The translations under genes were made by a program, and so were the position numbers. Shown one piece after another: positions 63,401 to 64,000 of a stretch of DNA of 64,000 nt. The DNA is from Prinia subflava (taxonomy: Eukaryota > Chordata > Aves > Passeriformes > Cisticolidae): contig NC_086283.1 in the NCBI RefSeq assembly GCF_021018805.1, positions 15,947,162 through 16,011,161 of the forward strand. The letters run 5' to 3'. The notes beneath the pieces are model-generated. The model saw only the letters and a list, made by a program, of their open reading frames with translations. It did no database searches and had not been told where the DNA came from. Every line of letters begins with the position of its first letter. Positions within the stretch are counted from its first letter, which is position 1.

Positions 63401-64000
63401 TGACATCTCTTTTTGGGTTTTTAAAGGAAGAATAATCATAATAAGGACATATCCTAATCTCAGTGCAGATATTCAAAGAATAGAAGCCATTGAAAAGTGT
63501 ATTTAAAGCTAACAAAGATTTTAAAATAAATAATTAAAAAAAAGTAAGGGAAAAAAGGAACAAAATTCATTAAAAATCAGTTTTTACCATACAACCTTAC
63601 ACTAAACTCATTATTGGTCCCTGGATATCTCCAAATACCTCCTGCTGTACACAGAAAATATCTAAAATTTCCTTCTGTACTTGCAGTGTAAATGATCATG
63701 CAATCTACTTCCTTGCTGGCTCCGAGGAGCTCATGTGTAATGCAGTGTATACACTGAATAAATCCCAAAGCCCACGGGCAAATTTTAAGTTAACCTCTAA
63801 CAGTAGTCAGGCAAATCACAACCTTGGTACCACATTTACATCTATGCCTCTTTCTGAAATCCTACTGAGATCAAGACTCACATTTGAAGGGTGTTTGCAA
63901 GCCACATTCACAGCCTCTCGTGTGAATGAAACAAAATTAGGCAAAGGATACTGCTGGGAGTTGAGGCATGAAAGATTTCAGAGAGTCTGTGTAAAACAGA
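60416..64000. other. anonymous AT-rich non-coding DNA
   Basis: No gene or repeat family recognised. A very AT-rich patch is at about 62280-62400. Open frames are under 90 codons and unremarkable. Confidence 0.5.

Noticed and set aside
1..64000. tRNA, rRNA, known microRNA seeds, CRISPR, bacterial or viral operons
   Set aside because: Scanned for characteristic motifs (tRNA arms, common microRNA mature sequences such as let-7, miR-1, miR-9, miR-124) and regularly spaced repeats; none found.
1..64000. Endogenous viral genes (retroviral gag/pol/env, hepadnaviral or bornaviral copies)
   Set aside because: The LTRs are solo, with no internal viral genes, and no open frame resembles a viral protein; reverse-transcriptase similarity is all CR1 type.

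Overview
This 64 kb window looks like non-coding DNA from a bird nuclear genome. The diagnostic content is at least ten short, decayed pieces of CR1, the main LINE of birds and other reptiles, plus three solo retroviral LTRs. No mammalian-type Alu or L1 sequence was seen. The DNA is AT-rich and its open frames are short and random-looking. There are no operons, ribosome binding sites or bacterial features. A passerine is plausible because of the solo LTRs, but that is inference; the class-level call (bird) is much firmer.

Layout. 1-13.5 kb: anonymous DNA with two antisense CR1 fragments (about 0.6-1.1 kb and 11.9-12.3 kb). 13.5-24.5 kb is the repeat-rich core. It holds a plus-strand class II-type solo LTR with a perfect 6-bp target duplication (13498-14095), a 45-T tract, a (TATCC)n microsatellite, a 44-T tract, a minus-strand solo LTR with a 4-bp duplication (19693-20364), two sense CR1 reverse-transcriptase fragments, and a second class II-type LTR on the minus strand (23857-24489) whose termini resemble those of the first. 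24.5-48 kb is mostly featureless: one weak CR1 fragment near 30.2 kb, a G-rich low-complexity block and an 18-bp-stem hairpin near 35.4 kb, a small minisatellite at 38.2 kb, a CR1 3' terminus at 41.2 kb and one exon-like segment at 41.85 kb. 48-64 kb holds four more CR1 pieces (48.0, 51.9, 58.9 and 60.0 kb), a 33-bp tandem duplication, a (TTTG)n tract and a long (AAT)n microsatellite at 56.2 kb.

No protein-coding gene, tRNA, rRNA, CRISPR array or intact mobile element could be supported. The window is best read as intergenic or deep intronic sequence. The longest open frames are explained by chance, CR1 remnants, LTR sequence or microsatellites. The feature list is therefore mainly a repeat annotation, with the intervening stretches described. 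CR1 and LTR ends without target duplications are approximate to about 10-30 bp, because they were judged by eye against remembered family consensus rather than by alignment.
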